NCBI GenBank assembly: GCA_041581135.1
Contig: JBFGCM010000066.1
Location: 1-22,122, forward strand
Reading direction: 5' to 3'
Source of the DNA: JBFGCM01 sp041581135
GTDB lineage: Bacteria > Actinomycetota > Acidimicrobiia > Spongiisociales > UBA5794
Length of the DNA: 22,122 nt
The notes beneath the pieces are model-generated. The model did no database searches, was not told the DNA's origin, and saw nothing but the letters and a program-made list of their open reading frames with translations. Position numbers and translations under genes: made by a program. How positions within the stretch are numbered: the first letter of the stretch is position 1; every line of letters starts with the position of its first letter. Positions 1 through 6,587 of the stretch are shown here, piece by piece.

Positions 1-1315
1 CGGCCTGGATCTCGGCGTCCATCGCGGACACGAACTCAGGCCAACTGCCGACCCACAGCGGACCCTCGGTGGTCGGGCTGTTCTGCAACCCGTCGAGGAA
101 TGCTTGGTTATTGGCAGGCGGCGTGAAGCCGAGGAAGGCGTCGAGCGCGTCCTGGCTGACCCGGCTCGGGATGTTCGCACCCAGCTCGGAGATCTGAGCC
201 TGGATGTCAGCCTGGGTGAGCGCCTGTACCAGTTCCCACGCCGCCTCGGGGTTCTCGGTGTTGGCGTTCACCACGTAGGCGCCCCAGAACAGCCAGTTGC
301 CGGGGCCGGCGGGGCCGGAGGGCAAGCCCACCACGTCCCAATCGAAGTCCACGGTGCGGATGCCCGGGGTGGCCCAACGGCCGTTCTGGAACATGCCGAC
401 CGTGCCGGCACGGAATGGCGGCTCGGGATCCTCACCGTACGGAATGACGGCATCGCCGGAGTACAGGTCGCGCAGTGCCGTGAGGCCTGCGATCGAGTCG
501 TCCGAGTCCAGCGCGCACGCGGTGCGGTCATCGGTGAAGAAGCCGCCGCCCGTTGCGTTCATCCATGCTCCGTAGGGGCCCCACCAGGCCGACTGACCGT
601 AGCCCTTGATCTCGCCGCCGAGAGCCGCAACGGCATCCACGACCTCGTTGAATGCATCCCAGTCCCACTCACCGTTGGCCTCGAGCTCGCGTGGGTCGGT
701 GGCACCGGCCTCGGCGATGAGGTCGTTGTTGATGTAGAGGGCGAACGTCGACACGTCGCGGGGCAGGCCCCACACCGAGTTGCCCGGCTGCCCGGTGTCG
801 AGCTCGGTGGTGAGGTGGCCCATGGGGCCGGGGTAGAAGTCGGCGTCGTTGTGCCCCGTCGCATCTGCGTACTGACGCAGGTCCAGGATGACACCACGGG
901 ACGCAAAGTCCGCCACGTCGGTGCCGGGGATCCAGAACACGTCGGGAGCAGTACCTGCCGACAGGTTGGTCAACAGCGTCTGCTGGTAGCCGGCGCCCTC
1001 GTTCGAGCCGGGCTCGTAGGTGAGCGAAATACCCTCGAGGGAGCTTGACAGCTGATCAGAGATGGTGCCGTAGACGGCGGCCTCCTCCGGGTTGTCGGGT
1101 CGGGTCATCCACCGCAGCGCGACATCATCCATCATGGCTTCGGTCGTCGTCGGCGCGTCGGTGGCGGGCGGTGCCGTGGTCTCGGCGGGCGCAGTAGTCG
1201 CCGGCGCTTCGGTGTCGGTAGGTGCTGTGGTGTCCGCAGCGCCGTCGTCGTCGCCGCCGCAGGCGGCAGCCACGAGCGCGAGCACGGCGAACAGCAGTGC
1301 GAGCCTTCGCAACAT
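1..1315 (-). CDS. ABC transporter extracellular sugar-type solute-binding lipoprotein (partial, C-terminus beyond window)
   Basis: This frame encodes 438 residues from the ATG at 1315 and is still open at the window edge, so the C-terminus is missing. It starts with a lipoprotein signal: a short Arg-rich n-region, a hydrophobic core and the lipobox LVAAAC, then a Gly/Asp/Thr/Pro/Ala-rich linker to about residue 50. The mature part reads like a family 1 extracellular solute-binding protein. Recognisable stretches are GTAPDVFWIPGTDVADFA, WGLPRDVSTFALYINNDL, the Trp-rich GEWDWDAFNEVVDA, and WLFWGAYVVNANTENPEAAWE. Such proteins sit on the outer face of the membrane and deliver oligosaccharides or other solutes to an ABC importer, whose permease genes would be expected beyond the window. 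A GAGGAGTGA ribosome site lies just upstream (about 1321-1330). The substrate cannot be read from the sequence. Confidence 0.9.
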   Translation of the reverse strand, partial: MLRRLALLFAVLALVAAACGGDDDGAADTTAPTDTEAPATTAPAETTAPPATDAPTTTEAMMDDVALRWMTRPDNPEEAAVYGTISDQLSSSLEGISLTYEPGSNEGAGYQQTLLTNLSAGTAPDVFWIPGTDVADFASRGVILDLRQYADATGHNDADFYPGPMGHLTTELDTGQPGNSVWGLPRDVSTFALYINNDLIAEAGATDPRELEANGEWDWDAFNEVVDAVAALGGEIKGYGQSAWWGPYGAWMNATGGGFFTDDRTACALDSDDSIAGLTALRDLYSGDAVIPYGEDPEPPFRAGTVGMFQNGRWATPGIRTVDFDWDVVGLPSGPAGPGNWLFWGAYVVNANTENPEAAWELVQALTQADIQAQISELGANIPSRVSQDALDAFLGFTPPANNQAFLDGLQNSPTTEGPLWVGSWPEFVSAMDAEIQA

Positions 1316-1348
1316 GGGGGTCACTCCTCAGTGTTTCCTTGGGAAATG

Positions 1349-1369
1349 TGCCCGGCCGATCGGCGGGCA
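1349..1369 (-). terminator. GC-rich imperfect inverted repeat, possible terminator or operator
   Basis: The arms TGCCCG (1349-1354) and CGGGCA (1364-1369) flank the palindrome CCGATCGG (1356-1363), with one bulged G at 1355. It lies about 70 bases past the stop of the small membrane protein (1440) and about 35 bases before the solute-binding protein start. It could end the long minus-strand operon, or act as an operator for the transporter gene. A second short dyad, TTTCC-TTG-GGAAA, lies at 1334-1346 next to the ribosome site. There is no clear T tract. Confidence 0.35.
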
Positions 1370-1439
1370 TCAAGCCGGGAGCATAGCGGCCACCGTTCCG
1401 CAAACGGATTCGATCGGCGGGAAGCGCGACGCCGATGGG

Positions 1440-1586
1440 TCAGACGAACCACACCGTTCGGGCGACGAGGAGCCCGATCACGATCAGCATGGCGTAGATG
1501 CATCGACGGGAGATCGCGCGTTCGGTTGCCATGTCGGATGCCAGCTCCTGGTCGAATACCTGGTGGAGGCGATCGAGATCGGTCAT
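1440..1586 (-). CDS. Small single-pass membrane protein (48 aa)
   Basis: A 48-residue ORF starts at the ATG at 1586, which overlaps the upstream stop codon as ATGA (1583-1586). A GGAAGG ribosome site sits about 7 bases upstream. The N-terminal half is charged and helical (MTDLDRLHQVFDQELASD, then TERAISRR). A single hydrophobic segment follows, CIYAMLIVIGLLVARTVWFV, ending at the C-terminus, so it is probably a one-pass protein. It is the last gene of the operon and directly follows the membrane domain of the glycosyltransferase. By position it could be an accessory subunit of the synthase, as small PgaD/IcaD-type proteins are for PNAG synthases. That is inference from context; no homology is evident from the sequence. 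Confidence 0.7.
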   Translation of the reverse strand: MTDLDRLHQVFDQELASDMATERAISRRCIYAMLIVIGLLVARTVWFV

Positions 1587-2167
1587 GCCGCGACCTTCCC
1601 GGTCTTCTCGGTCTTGTCCCATTTCATCTCCGCCCCTCTCATTTCGTAGCCGTAGGAGGCGAAGGTGACGGCGCACAACAACGGCCCGTACCCGCCGACG
1701 TAGACCATGAGCCGACTCAGAGCTCGCGACAGGCCACGGGCCTCGAACACCTTCCCCAGATAGGCGACCGCCATGCACCCGGCCACCCACACATAGGCGA
1801 GGAAGATCACCGAACGTACGCCGAGGGGTGAGTCGAGTCGGGCCACGCTCAGCACCGCGAAGATCAACTCCCGGAACAGCTTGGGAAACACGGTGTAGAG
1901 GATGATCAGCAGGGATACGGCTCCGGGGAAGACGATGGCTTCCTTCCACGCCCGGCGTGCCGTTTCGGTGTCGATCATCAGGCAGTAGGACGTGATGAAG
2001 GTGAACGACACCGCATTGATGATCCACAGCTGCTTGAAGGTGGCCCACGACAGCGGGAAATCCACGAAGTACAGCACCACCAGACTCAGCGAGGACAGGA
2101 TCATGAACACCGGGAGGAGGAAGATGGTCAGAACACTCCGAACGAGAAACTCCCCAACCGATGCTAC
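1583..2167 (-). CDS. C-terminal multi-pass membrane domain of the adjacent GT2, in a shifted frame
   Basis: This is about 194 residues of membrane protein with four or five hydrophobic segments: around LVRSVLTIFLLPVFMILSS, FKQLWIINAVSFTFITSY, IVFPGAVSLLIILYTVF, SVIFLAYVWVAGCMAVAYL and LMVYVGGYGPLLCAVTFASY. It has no convincing start or ribosome site of its own; the frame stays open upstream only as low-complexity translation antisense to, or out of frame with, the glycosyltransferase. Processive family 2 glycosyltransferases carry just such a membrane region after the QxxRW motif. Adding one base to the GG at 2167-2168 (minus strand CACCGG|TAG) joins the two reading frames without loss. I therefore regard this as the second half of one gene spanning 3075-1583. 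The alternative is a real two-gene split or a programmed shift. Confidence 0.7.
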   Translation of the reverse strand, partial: VASVGEFLVRSVLTIFLLPVFMILSSLSLVVLYFVDFPLSWATFKQLWIINAVSFTFITSYCLMIDTETARRAWKEAIVFPGAVSLLIILYTVFPKLFRELIFAVLSVARLDSPLGVRSVIFLAYVWVAGCMAVAYLGKVFEARGLSRALSRLMVYVGGYGPLLCAVTFASYGYEMRGAEMKWDKTEKTGKVAA

Positions 2168-3075
2168 CGGTGCGGGCGAAACCAGAGCCGGCGGTAGCGC
2201 AGGCTGACCTGTACGTTGCCGCGAGCCCACCGGAGCCGCTGCTTCCATAGGCCGACGATCCCGTCCGGTTCTTCGGCGCGCACGATCGCGTTGCCTTCGA
2301 ACACGCAGGCCTGCCCGGCGAGCTGAGTGTTGATGGTGGTGAACGTGTCCTCGGCCAGCGACGAGGTGTCGATCCGGCCGCCGATGGCTTCCAGGTTGGC
2401 TCGAGAATGCAGCTGCGCCCCGCCGGCCAGGCACGCCATGGCGCCGAGCACGCTCTGGGAGCGCCGTGCGCCTGCCTGCGCAGTGATGTACTCGTACGCG
2501 ATGAACCGGGTCATGTAGTTCCCGGCCTCACTGCCCTCCATGATTTCCGCCGTGACCGCCCCCACGTCGGGATCGGCGAGGTGCCGGGTCATCTTGCGTA
2601 ACGAGTCTGGCGCATAGATCACGTCAGCATCCATGATCAACAGCGCTTCCATCCAGTCGTCCTCGAGGATGACCTCCAATCCATGGTTCAGCGTGTGCGC
2701 CTTGCCTTGGCCGCAGTTCTCGCGGCGGAGGTGGATCACTCTGCCCGCGTAGGCCGCCGCCTTGCCCAGTACGACGTCCGGCGTTCCGTCGGTGGACGCG
2801 TCGTCGACAACGAAGATGCGGAGTCGCTCTGCGGGATAGTCGAGAGCGACGAGCCGGTCGATCGATGCGCCTAGGACCGCCTCCTCGTTCCATGCCGGGA
2901 TCAGGATGGCGACGTTCGGGAAATGCGGTGCCACGTCCCGGTAGTGGTTCTTCCGAGACTGCAGTCCCACCAAGAGGTACTGGTACACCGCGGCGGCTAG
3001 GGGGAGCGCGCCGAGGAGGACGAGCACCACGAGCCTCTGCTTGCCGACGAGCTGGGCGATCTCGAGAGGGCTCAC
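2164..3075 (-). CDS. Processive-type family 2 glycosyltransferase, catalytic part (frame ends early)
   Basis: The frame gives 303 residues from a GTG at 3075. A first hydrophobic helix (about residues 13-35) is followed by a GT-A fold. The nucleotide-sugar site is ILIPAWNEEAVLG and VVDDASTDGT; the metal-binding DxD-like motif is MDADV; the acceptor/catalytic region has SLAEDTF; the processive signature is KQRLRWARG (Q-R-x-R-W). These motifs fit membrane synthases of the HasA/PgaC/BcsA type, which polymerise a UDP-sugar and extrude the chain. The frame then stops at 2164, just after the QxxRW helix, where the family normally continues into membrane segments; these are present in the next frame (2167-1583). 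The GTG overlaps the PHP gene stop as GTGA and no separate ribosome site is visible, so translation is probably coupled. The sugar used and the product are unknown. Confidence 0.88.
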   Translation of the reverse strand: MSPLEIAQLVGKQRLVVLVLLGALPLAAAVYQYLLVGLQSRKNHYRDVAPHFPNVAILIPAWNEEAVLGASIDRLVALDYPAERLRIFVVDDASTDGTPDVVLGKAAAYAGRVIHLRRENCGQGKAHTLNHGLEVILEDDWMEALLIMDADVIYAPDSLRKMTRHLADPDVGAVTAEIMEGSEAGNYMTRFIAYEYITAQAGARRSQSVLGAMACLAGGAQLHSRANLEAIGGRIDTSSLAEDTFTTINTQLAGQACVFEGNAIVRAEEPDGIVGLWKQRLRWARGNVQVSLRYRRLWFRPHR

Positions 3076-3796
3076 TGTTTCGACATCGGTATCGGGTCAT
3101 CGGTGAGAAGCCCGTGGCCGACGCGTCGCACGAACTCGCGTCTGCCGAGGTTTCCGGCACGGTGGCTGTCTGTTCCGGCGACGAGGGGCACCCCGGCGGC
3201 AGCCAAGGCCATGGCGGCGGCCCGGTTCGGGCATCGCCACTTCTCGTTGAGCTCGACCACGGCTCCGACCCGTGCCAGGGCCCTCTCCCAGGCGGCGCAG
3301 TCGGGAGTCGGGCACCGCGGACTCACGCAGCCCGACCTTCGGCAGCAGGCTGAAGAGGTGCGCCACCGCAGGCCGTGCCGGCGAGGCTGCCGCCGCCCGA
3401 ACGGTGGCCTGGATGAGTGCCTCGCACACGTCGTCCGGAGCCAGCGTCTGGCTCGCCAACTGGGCTTCGATGACGTCGGGATGCACCGGACCCGTGGAGC
3501 TCGGCATCTGGTCGTCGGCGATGGCGACGTACTCGATGCCGGCGATGTCCGGCGGGAGATCGAGCCGGCCCGCTTTGGTCCAACATCTTCGCCTCCACAC
3601 CACAAAGCACCTCGATGCTTGCCCGGGCTCGCACCCGTGCGACGGACTCCACGTACTCGGGCAGCCACTTCGTGGAGGCGCGTACGTGGTCGGAGATGCC
3701 GATGGTGCTGTGCCCCGACGCCGTCGCCCGCGTGACCATGGTGGCCACGTCGTCGGCGCCGTCCGAGAACGTGGTGTGCACGTGGAAGTCCTGCAT
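3072..3796 (-). pseudogene. PHP-domain phosphoesterase, frame broken at two places
   Basis: The protein is recoverable only by joining three frames. The N-terminal frame from the ATG at 3796 gives MQDFHVHTTFSDGADD and IGISDHVRAS, then GVEAKMLD. The middle frame gives AGRLDLPPDIAGIEYVAIAD and a helical region up to LFSLLPKVGLRESAVPD. The last frame gives CAAWERALARVGAVVELNEK and VPLVAGTDSHRAGNLG, ending at 3072. HxH, DH, an acidic residue in VEAK and DSH are the PHP metal-binding motifs, so the intact protein would be a trinuclear-metal phosphoesterase of the histidinol-phosphatase/PolX PHP type. Each break is removed by deleting one base from a short C run on the minus strand (3577-3578 and 3303-3305). 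The start overlaps the ATP-grasp stop (TGATG) and the end overlaps the GT2 start (GTGA). Whether it is dead or misread cannot be decided here. Confidence 0.8.
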
Positions 3797-4809
3797 CAGG
3801 CGGCCCGTCCTGCGGTGCGATACGAGCCCTGCCCAAAGCTCGACGGGTCGATGATGTGGTCGGCCCACGTTCTCACCATGGCCGTCTCCCTGAATGGGAC
3901 CGACTCGGGGATCACGCCGCCGAACAGATCCGTGAGCGCCAAGCGCGGCATGTTGACCCCGCTCGCCACCGTCAGCGACATGGTGCCGGGGAAGCGTGGA
4001 TTCACCTCCAGCAGGGCGGGTTCACCCCGCGCGTCGAGCTTCACCTGGACGTTGGCCACCGACGTGAGGCCGATGACCTTTGCCACGGTCTTGGCGAATT
4101 GCTCGAGCTTCGCGTCGTGCACCGTCTGGGCGGCTACCGCGATGCCGGAGTCGACCCGGATCCGCTCACGAGGGACTGCCGCTATCACCGTGCCGTTCGA
4201 GCCCGCCATGACGTCGATCGAGTACTCCCGTCCGGGGAGGTGGTCTTGCACCATGTAGCTGCCGTCACGCGGAATCTCGCTCGGAATGTCGGATGCTGAG
4301 TCGACCATCGCGACGCCGCGCCCTCCACTCCCGGAACGGGGCTTGGCGACGACCGGCCCGGAGAACTCGTCGTGCCGGAACTGCCCGTCGTATCTCACCG
4401 TCTTGGGCACGAGTACGTGGTCAGCGAGTGCTGCGCTCAGCGTGGCCTTGTCGAGGCACAGAGCGAGCGTGGAGTGCCGGGCCAAGAGCACGTGGATCCC
4501 GTGGTCGTCGAAGGCGCTGCGGGCGCTTGCGATGGGAAGCAGCTCGGCATCGACCGTAGGCACGATCGCGTCGACGTTGGCGGCCAGCGCCACTTCAAGC
4601 AGCTTTGTGGCGAACGATGGATCGTCCCCGCGGGGCACCACGGCTCGGCGATCCGGTGGCATCAGCTGGAACCCGGGCATTGCAGCATCCATGTCGGCCC
4701 CGAACCAATCGACCTCGCCGGCGGGGAACGCTTTGATGAAGCCTTGGGCCGCGGGTCCGCCGATCCCTGTCAGCAGCACGCGAGGCCGGAGACCATCAAG
4801 CCGCCACAT
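3796..4809 (-). CDS. ATP-grasp ligase (carbamoyl-phosphate synthase/PylC-like)
   Basis: The predicted protein has 337 residues. I chose the ATG at 4809 because the homologous-looking sequence starts there (RPRVLLTGIGGPAAQGFIKA, a Rossmann-like pre-ATP-grasp domain) and an AGGGG ribosome site lies about 7 bases upstream; a longer in-frame start at 4866 adds only unlikely sequence. The ATP-grasp core shows the Gly-rich loop VVAKPRSGSGGRGV, the hinge region MVQDHLPGREYSIDV and the Mg/ATP site VQVKLDARGEPALLEVNPRF. These enzymes activate a carboxylate as an acyl phosphate and join it to an amine or similar nucleophile. It overlaps the upstream PIG-L gene by 14 bases. Since a PIG-L enzyme would free an amine, this ligase might acylate it, much as in the logic of mycothiol synthesis. 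The substrate is not readable from the sequence. Confidence 0.88.
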   Translation of the reverse strand: MWRLDGLRPRVLLTGIGGPAAQGFIKAFPAGEVDWFGADMDAAMPGFQLMPPDRRAVVPRGDDPSFATKLLEVALAANVDAIVPTVDAELLPIASARSAFDDHGIHVLLARHSTLALCLDKATLSAALADHVLVPKTVRYDGQFRHDEFSGPVVAKPRSGSGGRGVAMVDSASDIPSEIPRDGSYMVQDHLPGREYSIDVMAGSNGTVIAAVPRERIRVDSGIAVAAQTVHDAKLEQFAKTVAKVIGLTSVANVQVKLDARGEPALLEVNPRFPGTMSLTVASGVNMPRLALTDLFGGVIPESVPFRETAMVRTWADHIIDPSSFGQGSYRTAGRAA

Positions 4810-5824
4810 TGTCGACCCCTGCGAAGATCGCGCCACGCTCTCGCACCACCTCGAAAGCCTCTGCATAGTCGGTCGCGGCGAACCGGCCCCAGTACCGAGC
4901 GGATGCCGAGATGAGCTCCGGTTCCATGTACGACCGCTTCGCAGCCTGGGAGGCGTGAGTGGCTACGAGGCGCAGTTTGGCCTCGACTTCGTCATCAACA
5001 CTGACGAAGAAGCTCGGGTTGAAATCGACCGTGGCCGACGGGCTCTGATAGCAGTACACGGCCGGCACCCGCCGGCACGCGACGAGTGTTGCACGGTGCG
5101 TGTTGCGGTGATCCTGATCGACGTCATGAACGCTGTGGGTGTATACCACCGTGGGGTCGACCATTTCGGTGACGCCTTCCAAGAAGGTGACGGCAGGATG
5201 TTCTTCGGGGATCTCGGTGTCGGTCAAGTCGCCGAAGTGGACCTGGGCGTCGAGCTGCCGGGCCGCTGCTTCGGCCTCGTTGATCCGGGTGTCTCCGTCG
5301 CTGCCTTGGACTCCATGGGACATGATGGCGAAGGTGATCTCGTCTCCGGCCAGGAAGTGTCTGTGCAGGGTTGCCCCTACGCCGAGTTCGATGTCGTCCG
5401 GGTGCGCGCCCACCGCAAGCACCCGCTGTCGCGGGCGCCGTCGCCGCGTGGCGGCGATCTGCGAACCCAACCGTTCGATGAGCTCGCTGGGTCGGTACGG
5501 CTTGCGCAAGAAGCCGGCTGCATTGGCCCGGACGGCGTCGACGGCGATGTCGACGGTGGCGTAGGCGGTGACCACGATGACCGGTACGTCCGGCCGCAGC
5601 GTGCCCAACTGCTTGAGCACCGACAACCCGCTGAACCCGGGCAGTACGACGTCGGTGACCACGGCATCGCATTGCTCGACGGCGAGGAAGTCCAGTGCCT
5701 CGCGCGGGTCGGCGAAGTGAACGACCTCGCAGCCTCCCATCTCGGTGAGGATGTGGCTCGTGAACTCGGCTGAGGTGGGGTCGTCCTCGACGACCACCAC
5801 CCTGGCGTGCTGTAGGTGTTGCAT
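4796..5824 (-). CDS. Response-regulator receiver domain fused to a PIG-L (LmbE-type) deacetylase
   Basis: This is a 342-residue protein from the ATG at 5824, chosen because GGAGAG lies about 8 bases upstream; an ATG at 5857 would add 11 residues. Residues 7-125 form a receiver: acidic pair E13-D15, phospho-acceptor D58 in VVTDVVLPG, T86 and K108 in FLRKPYRP. After a short Arg-rich linker (127-134), the PIG-L domain begins with VLAVGAHPDDIELGVGA (H141, D143, D144 as the zinc/catalytic motif) and later shows THSVHDVDQDHRNTH, the second metal-ligand region. PIG-L enzymes hydrolyse N-acetyl groups from GlcNAc-type sugars or glycoconjugates (MshB, BshB, GlcNAc-PI deacetylase). The fusion suggests that phosphorylation controls deacetylase activity. 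The gene follows a histidine kinase and an OmpR-type regulator on the same strand and overlaps the ATP-grasp gene. Confidence 0.93.
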   Translation of the reverse strand: MQHLQHARVVVVEDDPTSAEFTSHILTEMGGCEVVHFADPREALDFLAVEQCDAVVTDVVLPGFSGLSVLKQLGTLRPDVPVIVVTAYATVDIAVDAVRANAAGFLRKPYRPSELIERLGSQIAATRRRRPRQRVLAVGAHPDDIELGVGATLHRHFLAGDEITFAIMSHGVQGSDGDTRINEAEAAARQLDAQVHFGDLTDTEIPEEHPAVTFLEGVTEMVDPTVVYTHSVHDVDQDHRNTHRATLVACRRVPAVYCYQSPSATVDFNPSFFVSVDDEVEAKLRLVATHASQAAKRSYMEPELISASARYWGRFAATDYAEAFEVVRERGAIFAGVDNVAA

Positions 5825-5867
5825 TGATGCTCTCTCCTGATTGCGTGGAGACAGCATCGAATGTGGA

Positions 5868-5901
5868 GGTTGCAGCTCGGCTCGCCACCGGGTTGCAGTT
5901 C
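5868..5901 (-). promoter_or_regulatory. Tandem direct repeat upstream of the receiver-PIG-L gene, possible response-regulator site
   Basis: Two near-identical 11-mers, GAACTGCAACC (5901-5891) and GAGCTGCAACC (5878-5868) on the minus strand, start 23 bases apart in the 88-base gap between the OmpR-type regulator gene and the receiver-PIG-L gene. They end about 44 bases before the chosen start. OmpR/PhoB regulators bind tandem direct repeats on one DNA face, so this could be an operator for the neighbouring regulator and an internal promoter. The gap is the largest within the run, which supports a separate control point. Confidence 0.4.
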
Positions 5902-5912
5902 AGTAGCAGCCC

Positions 5913-6587
5913 TCAGGTGTATCGATAGCCGAAACCGCGCACGGTTTCGATGGGGTCGATGCCGACGTCGGCGAGCTTGCGGCGCAAGCGGGACACCGTG
6001 AACTTGACCCGGTCCGGTGCGATGCCGAACGGGTCGTTCCACGCCAGGTCCAGCAGCTGATCGGCAGAGAGTACCTGCCGGCGATGCTTGACGAGTGCCA
6101 CCAGGAGCCGAAACTCCAGCGGGGTGAGCTGAACGGGCGAGTCGTCGACCGTGGTGGCTCGGGCGCCGAGATCGATGTGGAGATCGTCGGCGACCAACAC
6201 CTCGTCACCGGTGCCGGCTCGGCCACCCCTCCTGAGCAGCGCCTGAACCCGCGCCACCAGCTCCTTGTTGGAGAACGGCTTGGTCACATAGTCGTCGGCG
6301 CCAGACTCGAGGCCTTTCACCTTCTCGTGCTCGAGACCGCGCGCCGTGAGCATCAGCACCGGCACATCACTCAAGTCGCGGATGCGTTCCAACACGTCCC
6401 AACCCTCCATGTCGGGCAGCCCGACATCCAGCACGACGAGGTCGGGTCGGTGCTCATGTAGGAGCCGTAGGCCCTCTCTTCCCGTGCGACCGGCGACGGT
6501 TGCGTAACCCGCCCGCTCGAACAACACGGTCAGGGCGGCCGACAGGTCCGGCTCGTCCTCGACCACCAGGATCTGTGCCTCAGCCAT
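5913..6587 (-). CDS. OmpR/PhoB-family two-component response regulator
   Basis: This 224-residue protein has the full OmpR-type layout. The receiver occupies residues 4-120 (ILVVEDEPD acidic pair; phospho-acceptor D54 in VVLDVGLPD; MLTA; and the conserved Lys in DDYVTKPF). The winged helix-turn-helix occupies about 130-223 (LTPLEFRLLVALVKHRRQVL, FTVSRLRRKL, and the wing ETVRGFGYRYT that typically ends the family). The ATG at 6587 lies inside the end of the kinase gene (8-base overlap), with GAGGAG about 7 bases upstream, so kinase and regulator are very likely a cognate, translationally linked pair. It probably activates or represses the downstream glycan genes, possibly through the repeat at 5868-5901. 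Confidence 0.96.
   Translation of the reverse strand: MAEAQILVVEDEPDLSAALTVLFERAGYATVAGRTGREGLRLLHEHRPDLVVLDVGLPDMEGWDVLERIRDLSDVPVLMLTARGLEHEKVKGLESGADDYVTKPFSNKELVARVQALLRRGGRAGTGDEVLVADDLHIDLGARATTVDDSPVQLTPLEFRLLVALVKHRRQVLSADQLLDLAWNDPFGIAPDRVKFTVSRLRRKLADVGIDPIETVRGFGYRYT

Noticed and set aside
104..1048. Plus-strand open frame inside the solute-binding protein gene
   Set aside because: The minus strand is a clear lipoprotein with family features; the plus frame is antisense noise.
4286..5773. Plus-strand open frame of about 500 codons across the ATP-grasp and receiver-PIG-L genes
   Set aside because: The minus strand carries complete catalytic motifs in both genes, and the plus-strand frame crosses their junction without domain sense.
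1583..5824. Naming the cluster a mycothiol or PNAG biosynthesis locus
   Set aside because: The glycosyltransferase is GT2 rather than the GT4 type of MshA, the ligase is ATP-grasp rather than a cysteinyl-tRNA-synthetase-like MshC, and no PgaA/PgaB-like parts are present. Only the chemical logic is similar.
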